Shown: one piece after another, positions 33,590 through 44,227 of the stretch
How positions within the stretch are numbered: position 1 is the stretch's first letter
How the letters are laid out: every line of letters starts with the position of its first letter
Source: Falciphora oryzae
Lineage: Eukaryota > Ascomycota > Sordariomycetes > Magnaporthales > Magnaporthaceae
NCBI GenBank assembly: GCA_000733355.1
Contig: JNVV01000002.1
Span: 1,973,617-2,037,616 of the forward strand
DNA length: 64,000 bases
Direction: 5' to 3'
Translations under genes and position numbers: made by a program
Notes under the pieces: model-generated
Databases searched by the model: none
Seen by the model: the letters and a program-made list of their open reading frames with translations, nothing else
What the model was told of the DNA's origin: nothing

Positions 33590-36500
33590 CTAGGTCATCA
33601 ACATTGACACGTTCTCCGTGACGATCCTGCTGCGCTGCATCTCGTCACGGCGCACGCGGTAAAAGGTGTCGCAAAAGTCCGACACCTGCATGGCGCGCAG
33701 GAAGGCCTCGTCGTGCGTGATGATGATGAGCTGGAAGTTGGCCTGGGCCTGGCGGGCCTGGATGATGCTGTGCAGGGACACGGCGAGGCTGCGGATGTTT
33801 GCCTCGTCCAGATTCGTCGTCGGCTCGTCGAGCGCGACGAGCCCGCAGCTGACGCCGAACGACTCGGCCAGGGCGAGCCGGATGATGATGCTGGCCAGAA
33901 CCTTCTGGCCCGCCGAGCACCGGCCGCGCATGTCCATCTCCAGGTCGCCCTTGACCATGCAGAGTCGGTAGTTGTAGCTGCGCCTCATGGTGCCGGCCGT
34001 GGTGCCCGAGCCCTCAGCCTCGGACTTGATGGAGATGGTGTCGATGTCGGTGCCCTGGTACGTCGCCCGCCACAGCTCGCCCGCGATGCGGTTCACCTCC
34101 TCCATCTTGAGGCTGTGGAACGACAGGATGGCCTGTTCTAGCGCTGCCACGTAGCTGGCCATGTCCTCGATGGCCGCCTTGGTTGTCTCCACCTTGATGT
34201 GCGCCTCGCGGTACTTTGTGCGCGCGTCCTTGTAGTCCTGCTCGTACATCTCCTCGTTGTTCAGAAGCACCTCCTCCTTGGTGCTGATGGTGCCCATGAG
34301 GCCGTGTGATTTGCCAGACAACATGTCGTGCTTGTGCTTAAACGCGTTGGCCTCAGCGTCGATCCGACTCCAGTCCTCCTCCGCGTTGCGTCGCTCCAGC
34401 TGCCCGATCTCGCGCTGCAGCGTCTCTAGCGCCCGCTGCGTCTTGTTGAAGTTGAGGTTGTCGTTGATGTTTTTCTTTTTGCGCCCGCTGTCCTGCTGCT
34501 CCTGGCGCAGCTTGTTGATCTTGGACGTTAGCGCGTTCACCTCTTTCTCTGTCCGCTCCATGGCCTGCTCCAGGTTCTTGATCGACCGCTCGCTCGCCGC
34601 GAGAAGGCCCGGCCCGCCGCGCTCCACATAGTCCTCGATCTCGACAGTGATCGAGATGAGCTTGTCCACCGTGCTGGCAATCGACGACCTCTGCGCCTCG
34701 GCCGCCTGGATTTTGGCAAAGCCGTCGGATACCTCCTGCTCGCGCAGTATCTTGGCCTTGGCTATCTTGGGCTCGAGCTGCTCAAGCTCCCGCCCGTCTT
34801 CCTCCTTCTTCTCCGCCAGCTCAGCACGGTCCTCCTTGAGCGTCTCCATCTGTGCCATAAGGTCGCGCTTACGGACGAGCTTCTGGTCGAATTCTGAAAG
34901 CTTGCGTTGGAGTCCGCTCTTGTCGAGCTCGAGTTGCGACACCGTGTCCTTGCGCCTCTGCCGATCAGCGCTCAGCTTGGAGATCTTGTTGCTCAGAGCA
35001 CGCGTCCGCTCGGAACAGTCAACAAGATCGTCCTGGATTTCCTGTGCGCTTCGTACAGCGCTGATGGAGCTCTGCTGCGACGAGAGCCGCTCGATCTCCT
35101 TCTCGGTCTCACGAATCCGCGCTTGTGCATCCGTGATACTCCTCACCGCCTTGCCCATAGACTCGGCTTCCCGTAATTTCTCCTCGGCGTCTCGCAGGGC
35201 GGCGTCGAGGGCTTCCAGGTCCTTGACGACCGCGTCCTTTCGAGACTCTAAGCTCTTGATCTTTTCTTGGGAGTCGGGGAGCTTCTCTTGGGCCCTCTGA
35301 TATGCCTCATACGACTTGCGCGCATTTTTCAGAATAACAACATTCCTAGACAGGACTGCCTTCTCTTCCCTCAAAATATTTTTCTCGGCAGGATCCAGAT
35401 GCTTGGCAATCTTCCTCATCAGCTTTGACTTGGCGAGCCCGTCCCGTTCGCCGAATGTGCGTTCACAGAGTGAGCACTTGTTGTCTTCATTCAGCCTCTT
35501 ATCGGCAGTGCCGTAGTGCTTGAGTAGGGCGTCGAAAAGGGCAATGTCCGTTTCGGTGGTGCTCAGGTCCTCCTCCGTGGCAGTCAGGGTGGCGAGGAAG
35601 CTCTCAATCTGCGGCTCCGACTCGTCTTCCTTCTTGACTTGGGCCAGGGCCTTTCGCACAACCGCCTCACAGCCTTCCAGCTCCTTGGATACCGTGCGCT
35701 CTTCGTCGCGAGCCACCGAGAGCTTCACGTCAAACTGCTTTTGCTCCTGATGTGTGCTGTCGACAAGTTTCCTCTTGGCAGCAACATCCGAGTGGCGCTG
35801 GTCAAGGACCCCTTGATAGCTAGCGGCGATCGTGCTGGGTTCTAGCGGGGCCCCGATGAGGCTAGAGAGCTTCTCCGCCCAGGTTTCCGTAACCGAGTTG
35901 AGATAAAGGCTTTGGTCCTTGGCCTCCTTCTTCCTCAGGTCCAGCTGGGCACGCTCAGACGCCAGGTGGCTGCACTGCACAAGCTCGCTGTTGAGTCTCG
36001 CAGCCTGATTCTCCAGCTGGTTGAGTTGGTCGGTCTCATTGTTGATCTGGCGATCTAGGTCGGCCTCTTTTAGGCCCTCCTGCTCGCCCCGGAGCCTCTC
36101 CTCCAGCTGTGTCGATTGCGCCTCAAGGACTGCTCGAGCGCCCTCGTCAACTTCCAGGTCGTTTGCATCACGCTGGAGCCTCGCCGACCGCTCACCAAGC
36201 TCCTTCATGCGCTTGACAGTACCGGCTCGGTTAGTGGCCAGGTACTCCCTGCGAGCTGCGAGCTCAGAGATCTGACTATCGTGTCGGTTCTTCAGCCTCT
36301 CCTGTGTCTGGTTCAGCTCCGCGACCTCCCGCTTCTTATCGTCCAGGATCTTCTGGATGCGCGCCTCGAAGCCTTGGACTTTAGCGTCTGTCAGGTCCCC
36401 ATCATAGCCACGAATCTCGTGCTGCTGGGCCGCCTCATGGATCATATTGAGTCTAGTTGTCAGCTGTCGCTCGTGGTGCTCCTGATCCGAGGCGTGCTTT

Positions 36501-37543
36501 CCTCGCTCAGTATGCTTCTCTGACAAAGTCTTTCGTGACGAAGCGATCTCTTTTTGGAGATTGGAATATTGAGCACCCATATCTTCGAGTTCCTGCTCCG
36601 TCTGCTTGACCTTGTCTTCATACTCGGATAGCATGGCCTCAAGCGCCTCGTCGGGCTCCGACATGCGGTCGATGGACTGTTGCAACTCCTCAGCGATCTG
36701 CTTTCGGGCCTCGTACAGCTCGACCTTGTTCTTGAGGTCGTTGACAACGCCCAGGAAGCTGTTGGCCTCCTCTCGCTTCGCTTTCTCCTGCTTTCCGACC
36801 GCCTTCATATCCTTGATTGTGGCGTCATACTGGGCGTTGAGATCTTGGAGCTCGGCCCTCAGCTTGCGGATCTCCTTCTCCAGACTCTCGCCCTTCTCCT
36901 TGTACCGCTTTGCATCGACCTCGTTCGTCCTGTACAGACGCAGGTCGTCGCCGTGCTTCTTGCGAAGGACCTTGAGGGCGTCAATAGCCTTGGTGTACTT
37001 GACGGCCTCGAAGAGCTCGTCGAACTTCTTCTTGAGCACGGACGGCTCACTCAGCGGCCAGAGCGAGTCTTCTTGGTGGCAGAAGATGACAGACTCGAGG
37101 ATGGCGGAGGGCACGCCCATCTTGTCCGGGATCATCCTGTCGAGGTCGGCATTCTTCTTGGAGAGACACACGGTGTCGGGCCCGTTGTAGATCTTCAGAG
37201 TGCCGTCGAGGGTCTTTGCGGTGGCCTTCTTCTTGGCCCAGGTGAGGGACATGCTCCGGGTGACAACCAACTTTTCGCCAATGGTAGAAAAGAACTGGAG
37301 CTTAACCTGAGCCTTAGTCTGGGACTCGCCGTCGATCTTGGGGTCGTGGATGAAGGCGCCGCCCTTGCTGTTGGGTGGCTGCTCGCCGGTGGTGGCATAC
37401 TTGAGGCACTCGATGATGGTCGTCTTGCCGCAGCCGTTCTCGCCAACGATGAGGGTGAGCGGAGTGTGGAACTTGACATTCTCGGGACCGCCGACCCCAA
37501 AGGAGCGGATGCCCCGGATGTTGAGCTGGTCGATCCTCGACAT
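33590..37543 (-). CDS. RAD50: DNA double-strand break repair protein RAD50, 1317 aa
   Basis: Intronless SMC-like ATPase of the MRX/MRN complex. The N-terminal lobe has Walker A GENGCGKTT (residues 34-42) and the Q-loop region IFCHQEDSLWPLSEP. Two long coiled-coil arms flank the zinc hook CSLC (Cys690 and Cys693), which dimerises two molecules. The C-terminal lobe has the signature CSAGQKVLAS, Walker B VALDEPTTNLD and the H-loop ITHDEAF. It acts in the nucleus with Mre11 and Nbs1/Xrs2 in end tethering, resection, meiotic recombination, telomere upkeep and Tel1/ATM activation. The length is close to that of other fungal Rad50 proteins. Start set at ATG 37543 (MSRIDQLNIRGIRSFG), the conserved N-terminus; 37 further open codons upstream lack an ATG. 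Confidence 0.98.
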   Translation of the reverse strand: MSRIDQLNIRGIRSFGVGGPENVKFHTPLTLIVGENGCGKTTIIECLKYATTGEQPPNSKGGAFIHDPKIDGESQTKAQVKLQFFSTIGEKLVVTRSMSLTWAKKKATAKTLDGTLKIYNGPDTVCLSKKNADLDRMIPDKMGVPSAILESVIFCHQEDSLWPLSEPSVLKKKFDELFEAVKYTKAIDALKVLRKKHGDDLRLYRTNEVDAKRYKEKGESLEKEIRKLRAELQDLNAQYDATIKDMKAVGKQEKAKREEANSFLGVVNDLKNKVELYEARKQIAEELQQSIDRMSEPDEALEAMLSEYEDKVKQTEQELEDMGAQYSNLQKEIASSRKTLSEKHTERGKHASDQEHHERQLTTRLNMIHEAAQQHEIRGYDGDLTDAKVQGFEARIQKILDDKKREVAELNQTQERLKNRHDSQISELAARREYLATNRAGTVKRMKELGERSARLQRDANDLEVDEGARAVLEAQSTQLEERLRGEQEGLKEADLDRQINNETDQLNQLENQAARLNSELVQCSHLASERAQLDLRKKEAKDQSLYLNSVTETWAEKLSSLIGAPLEPSTIAASYQGVLDQRHSDVAAKRKLVDSTHQEQKQFDVKLSVARDEERTVSKELEGCEAVVRKALAQVKKEDESEPQIESFLATLTATEEDLSTTETDIALFDALLKHYGTADKRLNEDNKCSLCERTFGERDGLAKSKLMRKIAKHLDPAEKNILREEKAVLSRNVVILKNARKSYEAYQRAQEKLPDSQEKIKSLESRKDAVVKDLEALDAALRDAEEKLREAESMGKAVRSITDAQARIRETEKEIERLSSQQSSISAVRSAQEIQDDLVDCSERTRALSNKISKLSADRQRRKDTVSQLELDKSGLQRKLSEFDQKLVRKRDLMAQMETLKEDRAELAEKKEEDGRELEQLEPKIAKAKILREQEVSDGFAKIQAAEAQRSSIASTVDKLISITVEIEDYVERGGPGLLAASERSIKNLEQAMERTEKEVNALTSKINKLRQEQQDSGRKKKNINDNLNFNKTQRALETLQREIGQLERRNAEEDWSRIDAEANAFKHKHDMLSGKSHGLMGTISTKEEVLLNNEEMYEQDYKDARTKYREAHIKVETTKAAIEDMASYVAALEQAILSFHSLKMEEVNRIAGELWRATYQGTDIDTISIKSEAEGSGTTAGTMRRSYNYRLCMVKGDLEMDMRGRCSAGQKVLASIIIRLALAESFGVSCGLVALDEPTTNLDEANIRSLAVSLHSIIQARQAQANFQLIIITHDEAFLRAMQVSDFCDTFYRVRRDEMQRSRIVTENVSMLMT

Positions 37544-38093
37544 GGCGGCGAAAGGCGGGACGATGACGTGACGCCTGAAGTTGGGATGTGGGATGTGGGA
37601 GGAAGACGCGAGGAGAGCCAAGGCGGACGCGTTTGATGGGTCACCGAATGACACGCACTCACGGGACTTTGCTTGAAGTGGGCCTGTCGCTGCCTGCCCT
37701 GCCCCGCTGCTAGTGCAGTCCGACTAGCATGTGCTGCCTGGAAGGTTGCTCGGAGTTAGGTACCTATTGCGATTGATGTTCGATTCGTGAAGCTCATCCC
37801 GCGCCAATGCATCGATGAATGACGTCTGGCTGCCCACCGCCCGCCAGCTTGTTCTTTTTTCGAGTCAGGCTCCCGTCTGCCACTCTCACACTGGCACCGA
37901 AGTGCACGCATCATCCTATTCGAATCAGCTCCCAGCCTCGCAAGAAGCTCAAGCTCTCCGCATGCAGGTCGTGGCAGGGTATGCCCGCCGGTCTGGTGCG
38001 ACCACGAGGTGGGCATCCACGGCGCCCAAATAAAAAACTGCGTTCCGACAACGCTAATTGGAACCCCCATTACCCAAACTTATCCTGTTGGTC

Positions 38094-38172
38094 TCCTTTC
38101 CTGTCTCCTGTATCCTTTCCTATTTCTTGTGTCCTTCCCTATTTTCCTACATCCTTTCCTGTTTCCTATATC
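38094..38172. repeat. pyrimidine-rich minisatellite, 4 units of 19-20 bp
   Basis: Four imperfect copies of a TCCTTTCCTRTYTCCTRTA-like unit stand head to tail (38094-38112, 38113-38131, 38132-38151, 38152-38170). The strand is almost purely pyrimidine. It lies about 550 bp upstream of the RAD50 start codon. Confidence 0.8.
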
Positions 38173-38920
38173 TTAAAGAAAAATAACTGAGGGTATCGAC
38201 CATGCGTTTTTGAGTCGTGTAACTCAGCCGGTTGTGCAACTTGTACAGACTACAGGCTTTTCTTTGGGGAACGTGACATCATGGCGGCATTCCCACTTGT
38301 CTGCGTGTCTGCCTTTCGGGAGCTTGACGGAGGGGGTCCAGCACCTGCGCTAGCGACCGCGACCCAACCCAAATTTGATGACAGGGGCAGGCAGGCGGCA
38401 TACAGAGCTTGCGTCCGAAAATAACGGCCCACCCCCATTGTATCGACCGGGACCCCATGCTCAAAACAGCCCAATCAGGGCCAATTCAATAGAAAAAATC
38501 ATCCCTGCACCAGAAAATACATCTGCACCGGTCAGAGAGTTCAACAACGCATGAGGAGGGCTTCCGTAAGCAACGCCCCTCAACTCAAAGGGCCCCGCAC
38601 CAAAGGCAATCGCCAGGGACCCTGTTGTTGTCAGAGTTACTCAACCCCTGGCCGTTACTTGCCGATCTGACCCACGTAGAGGCGGGAGGCATGCTAGAGG
38701 AGAGTTGGGGAACTTGATCCGTGTTGCGCTAGGCCGCTTGGGCAAGCCCACATGTCCCCCGTGCTGCTCCAGATTACTAAACACTGGCGGGCGCTGCCTG
38801 ACGACGCAGGTGGCGACATTAGGAGTGGCACTGAGTGGTATCTGACTTGGATCCAAGCTGCAAACCTGCCGCGGTGCGTCCATTAAGTGCCCGAGTGCCA
38901 GCCAGCCGGTCGTTGGTACC

Positions 38921-39183
38921 TATCCCCTTGAGTGCTGTTGAGGTGCCGACCTCGTAAGAGGAAACCTTTTATGGGTCAAACCACAGTGTGTTATTGTGAC
39001 CTGAAGGTACCGATTTGCAAAGAAAAACGCGGCTTAGCTACAAGGTTTATGGCGTACCTTACTGTTTAAAAACTTCTATCGATACTTGGGTTCAGGGCAA
39101 AGTTTTGGTGGGCATGTAAGTACTCTAGTTGGCTGATTCAGGTGCGATCAGCGGTCGGCACCTCAACAGCACTCAAGGGGATA
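38921..39183. mobile_element. MITE-like element with perfect 31-bp terminal inverted repeats
   Basis: Bases 38921-38951 are the exact reverse complement of 39153-39183 (31 of 31). The outermost two bases are TA on each side, so the structure can be read as 29-bp terminal inverted repeats flanked by a TA target-site duplication, the hallmark of Tc1/mariner-type insertions. The total is 263 bp with a 201-bp interior that is AT-richer than the surroundings and has no coding frame. This is the size and form of a non-autonomous MITE. The inverted-repeat ends start TCCCCTTGAG and match no fungal element I can recall. No second copy is seen in the window. Confidence 0.75.
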
Positions 39184-40255
39184 CTCCTGCCTTGGCACGT
39201 TGCCCAAAAAAATCGTCGGCAGCACTCTCAGGGCGAAAGCAAGGGATTTGTGGGTCTGCCAGGCAATATAACCAATCAACCCTCTTATTTGGGGGAGTGC
39301 TTGGTTCAGGATAGGATGGGCTGACGCTGCCCGAGTGCTGGGACGGTACTGGGACCAAAGCGCACAGCTCATAACGCGCAATTGCGGATTTGCAGAACCG
39401 TCGTCATTGTACAGGACTGGGCCGCTGCCGCTCTTTTCGGGGCGGGGGCCCTTGTGCGGGGATTCTTGGGGCTCCCTGACGCCTTCCCGACCCATCAATG
39501 ATACTCCCCGACGGACAGTGCCCGCCGCCACCCAAGCGCGAGCCAAGTCAAATTCTAGTTTGAGATCAGCGCAAATCCAGGCGGGACAACGAGGCCATGG
39601 AGACGGCATTCCGTCTAATTTGGCCTCTTTTTATTTCTTTTGATTTCCCAATACTTTCATGCGTCTTGCTTCTTGGGAGGCCCACGCCGTAGAGTGACAC
39701 CAGCCGGCCACAACATCGACGCCCGCCCGCCCTTCCGACGAGACATTGGCACACTGGATACTCCTGATTTACATGACAGGCCCCCCCTCGACTCCGTCCG
39801 TCACATTTCTCTTTCGGTAACCGATAGCTGGTACTCGTACCTTGGCTGTGCGACCTCCCTCCCTCCCGACCGACCGACCTCGAGGCTATCCACCGCCTCG
39901 CTCATTGGTCATGCAAAGGCGCGTTTGCTAGTCCCAGCGATCGGAACCCACGTTTTCAATCGCCGCCCTTCTCCTCTTTTTCCTCTTGGACGTTGCCGCT
40001 CTCTTGCGACCGGGTCCACCGCTGGCCTGGCTTCCACTCCTTGTGGCCCCTGCCCAGGACCGACCGCGGTTTCTAGACCGCGCGAGTCTATCCGCCCCTC
40101 CCTTGGGTGTGCGAGCTCAGCTCTTTCGAGTTCGCCAAGCCGGCCTTTCCCACCACGAGGATAACGACCCCGATCCCGACCCCGATCCCGACAGCGACCC
40201 CCGACAACCGTCGCGAGTGAGCAACCTCACAGAGTCGGAGACACGCCCGGGCACT

Positions 40256-42062
40256 ATGTCCCACCAGCAGCCCCCGCAACCCCAGGCCAACCTCTATGGC
40301 TTTGGCGATCCCATGCAAGGCGGTCGGCCGCCCAACCAGCAGGTAAGCCGTCCACCAGCCAGCGCGACGTGCCACTCGCCGCAACCGAGACAAGCGACCC
40401 GGAAAGCCCCTTAGAGTTAATACCTTTTTTCCCCATCGGCCCGCCAGGATGACGACGCCATGATGTCGCTGCTCGGCTACAACCCCGCCTTCGACCCCAG
40501 CATGCAGATGTCGCTCGACGATGACGCCAGCGCACTCATGTCGGCGCAAACCTTCCAGCGCCCTCTAGCCCCTGCCCCTGTCGCCACAACGCCGGCCCCC
40601 GCTCCCACCGTCTCCGCCCCCGCAGCGCCTGATCTGCGACAGGTTGTCGTCCCCGTACCCGGAGCCTCGGGCGGCCCCGCAGACGCCGATCAGTTATTGC
40701 AACCCGGCTCCGTAGACGGTATCGCAGCTACACAATCACCGTCGGTCGCCTCGACATCACACCAGACACCAGCAAAGAGCGGTTTCGCCACCCCGTCGCA
40801 AAAACAGCCGCAACAGCAACAAGGGCCGGGCCCTGCTGGCGCTGGCGGCGGTAGCGGGGGAGGAGGCAGCACCCTAACAGACTATACCAAGAAGCGGGAC
40901 TGGGCGGCGCGGACAGTGGAAGAGCTGGCGGACCTGCAGCAAATATTGGACGAGAACGGGCGGGTCAGGCATGTGTCCCAGAGCGTCACGGCGCTGACGG
41001 GCTACACAAAGGAGGAGATGTTGGACGAGTTCCTGCGCGACCTGATCCACCCAGACGACGTTGGCGTCTTCGTCTCGGAACTGAACGAGTCCATAGCTAC
41101 GGGAAACACCATGCGCTTCTACTATCGCATGCGCAAGAAGGACGGCACCTACGGCATCTTTGAGTCGGTTGGCCATGGCCATATTGCCCCGGCAAAATTC
41201 GCCCCCAACCCGCATAACAAGTCGCATTTTTGCCAGGCCGTCTTCCTCATATCGCGCCCCTACCCAACCAAAAACGCGGTTCTGCTCGACTCGTTCCTTG
41301 AGCACAAGATCGAGAACGAGAGGTTGCGGCGGCGTATACAGGAGCTGCGTAAGGAGGAGTACGAAGATGGTGGCGAAGATGCACAGCGCCAATGGCCAGC
41401 GAGTTTGGAGGGACGCTCCGATATCATGTCTGAAGACGCCACCGTAACGGCCTCGACTTCAGCGACGCCCAGGCACCCCAGCCACCCGCACGCGCACCAT
41501 AACGAGTGCATTCCACTCTCGGGCGCCGCCGCAGCCGCAGCCGCAGCCGCTCTGGACGGGAAGCTCACCCGCGAGAACCTCGAGGGTAGCGTCCGGCAAG
41601 ACTCCATCAAGGATAAGATGGCGCGCTATGAGGGGGTATCACACGCCGATACCATCGAGATGCTCACGGGGCTGCGGTACCAGGATGGCGAGAGGAGCCA
41701 CGGGGTGACTCCGGGCAATGCCAGCCCCATCCTCGCCAAGGGGGACGCCGGCATCGCGATCTCTCTCGACCGGGACCCCAGGGCCAGTGCGGACAAAAAG
41801 AAAAAGCTCAAAGTAGCGGAGGAGTATGTGTGCACCGACTGCGGTAAGTTACAAATCTCCTCGTTATTCCCATCCTATCGCCCCAGTATAGCTAACTCTG
41901 TACGACGCAGGCACACTCGACTCTCCGGAATGGCGCAAGGGGCCCGGCGGGCCCAAGACGCTCTGCAACGCCTGCGGCCTCCGCTGGGCCAAGAAGGAGA
42001 AGAAGAAAAATGCTCGCAACGGAACTGGGACAGCTGCTCCCATGACCGCCTCAGAGTACTGA
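40256..42062 (+). CDS. wc-2: White collar 2 (WC-2) PAS/GATA transcription factor, 544 aa
   Basis: Exons 40256-40342, 40448-41843 and 41911-42062; frame closed. A Pro/Gln/Ala-rich N-terminus is followed by one PAS domain (about residues 187-300: [50 protein letters not shown]), then a helix with [18 protein letters not shown] (about 305-325). The last intron splits the GATA zinc finger, C-X2-C-X18-C-X2-C at Cys491, 494, 513 and 516, followed by a basic tail ([14 protein letters not shown]). This layout, with one PAS domain, no LOV flavin motif and a single C-terminal GATA finger, is that of WC-2. WC-2 pairs with the blue-light receptor WC-1 to drive light-induced genes and frq in Neurospora. 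WC-1 is not in the window. Confidence 0.95.
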
Positions 42063-43318
42063 AACTCGATCGTCACTCGATTCAATCCAACGACTCGATA
42101 TATTTGAAAGCACTAATATGTGCAACGGAAATTCTGTCTTGTGTGGTAGCTTCAAACGGCGGCATCGAACGAAGGTCTCTGATGACGAGCAATCACAGTG
42201 GACCGGTCGAGCCTTCGCCCCTGTCTACTTCCCCTCAGCACGTCCATGATCTACCAAGAGCTTACCTGGACAGACAAGATCACAGCGGACTTATGGGGAC
42301 AAGATCTTTGCTTTCCTCCCATTTTTTTCCTGGCCAAAGTCGGCGCTTGGGAACGCATATATAGAAGGCGATGTCTGCTTTAAAGGATTGATATGCGTTC
42401 ATCCCTTATCCCATTCCTCACATACACCATCCGCTTTTGCTCATCTTTCTTTTTTTTCCCATTTTGTTCTTACTCCTAAATGTCTCCGCTATATACCCCG
42501 GATAATGTGTGGGTGAAAAGAAAGTCAATTGATCAGCACAACCGTCTTGGAACAGTCTCGTCTGGCGGGCATATCTACATACACCCTGTGCGCTACCATC
42601 TCCCAGCCAATATCTGATTGATCTCTGGCTCGCGCGTGCCACGCGGACCTCGGTCTTACGGAGTAGCTTCATGTTCCCTCGAGTCGACTGAAACTCACTA
42701 TGCCCATCGTGTCCGCAGTGGAATCATGATGCGACATGTGCCATTGGAATGAAAAGAGCTCGGGGAGAGCAGAGCGGGGCTTCGCGCGGGATGCACACAA
42801 GCTATCCTGGGCTCGGCAAATCATGCAAGCTGCAGGGACCTGGGTTCAGTTGAAATGCTGGGAGCATTCAAGTTTCAGGCTTATTACAGATTGAACAGCC
42901 AACCCCCCGCACACGTCACTGTTGGCACTATTGCTTGGATGAGACACTAGCCGAGCTGCCCTAGTGGCAATGAGGCAGTCAGAAAAAAACGGGGCGTCTA
43001 CTAACGACCATGGCCAAAGACAGCTCGCTTCGGCATTCCCCTCCGGTGTGCAGATGAGGGGTCGAGACCGTTGAAAAGCACAGGGACACCCCACGCCAAC
43101 CCTCGAGTCTTCTTCCAACGAATTCAAGCTCCCAGCCGGGTTGACCTTGTTTCCACCAACCACCCGACGTAGGCGCCTGCACAAGAATTGCGCTGCGCAA
43201 ATATCGAGGCCGTTGGATGATTCTGGTGGCTTTTTGAGACCAGTCTAACATACCTATTGGCCAGCCAGCCGGCCTCCAAGACAGCCGCCCGAACCAACCG
43301 TCAAGCGCCGCGAACAAC
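42063..43318. other. intergenic, WC-2 3' flank and beta-flanking promoter
   Basis: About 1.25 kb with only short frames. The first part follows the WC-2 stop and should hold its 3' UTR; the last few hundred bases are the presumed promoter of the beta-flanking protein gene. Confidence 0.55.
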
Positions 43319-44227
43319 ATGACAGGTAAGCAGCGTAACGATCGCCAAGGCCTGGTATCTGTCGTGGCCCCCCAGCTACATGCGCGCAGGGACGGGTGCT
43401 ATGCGGCAAAGATGGGCACGACGCTGCTTTGTGGCTAGAAATATGGGGGGTTGATAAGGCCGTCCCTAAATATCTGCTCTGAAGGCCACAGCAACACCCA
43501 CCACGACGATGACGACGACGACATCCGCGGTACTGCCGAGCTCGCCTCACAGCACGCCGGAAGCTCGGGCGACGTGAGCCTGTTCAGCGGGATCCTTGAC
43601 ACCATCATCCAGAAGAAGAAGAAGGCAGAGATCGACAAGGACGACGTCGACGAGCCCAGTAAGCCGGCATACATATATCAGTTTCTCCCTGGCTTCGCTC
43701 TTTTATCCTGTATGATTTCCAAGACTGACGACTCTGCAGCCGCGATCAAGAACCACAAGAAATACTTTGACGACGACGAGGATGATGACGACGACGACGT
43801 CAACGAACGAAACATGGGCACCGCGGCGGCCATGCAGGCTCTTAAAATGTTCACCGGCCACGGGGCGGCCGACTCTTCCCTGACGGGAGGGGCGACCACT
43901 GCCGGCAAGAGCCAGTTCATCGGGTTGGCGCTGAGCGAGGCGAGCAAGGTTGGTTGACGCAAGCGGGAGGCCTAGCTTTCCCAGATGTGCATGGCGTATC
44001 CGAATACATTGACTGATATGTGGGGTAAAAAAAAAAACAAACAGCTCTTCGACAAGCAGTCCGCCCAGGGAAAAGTGTCGTCCGGCTCGACCAAGGAGTC
44101 TGCCGTGATGCAGGCGGGCGAGATGGCGTACAAGTTCTACCTGAAGAGCAAGGGGGACGCGCCGGCCGCCGGCCCTGGCGGCGGGGTCAGTGGGCTGATG
44201 GACATGGCGTCCAAGTTTATGAAGTGA
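43319..44227 (+). CDS. beta-flanking protein (fungal DUF-type), 190 aa, 4 exons
   Basis: Exons 43319-43325, 43485-43658, 43740-43948 and 44045-44227. The first exon would encode only MT plus one base of the next codon; its acceptor is GAAG rather than CAG, so the 5' end is the least certain part. The chain starts with a His/Asp-rich stretch, then SLFSGILDTIIQKKK and, after another Asp run, NMGTAAAMQALKMFTG, and ends with AVMQAGEMAYKFYLKSK and GLMDMASKFMK. This layout matches small fungal proteins annotated as 'beta-flanking protein'. No catalytic motif, signal peptide or membrane segment is present, and the function is unknown. The third intron contains an A11-type run just before its acceptor. 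Confidence 0.75.

Larger units (their letters stand above)
37544..40255. promoter_or_regulatory. divergent intergenic region, RAD50 / WC-2
   Basis: About 2.7 kb between divergent start codons, holding a CT-rich minisatellite, a MITE-like element and the WC-2 leader. From 39912 to 40255 there is no ATG on the plus strand, and the WC-2 frame is open back to TAG at 39929. The stretch before the WC-2 start has a GATCCCGACCCC-type 12-bp tandem repeat (about 40165-40200). Confidence 0.6.

Noticed and set aside
36680..37636. 318-codon open frame on the plus strand
   Set aside because: Antisense to the RAD50 N-terminal lobe and coiled coil; Leu/Val/Gly-rich shadow frame.
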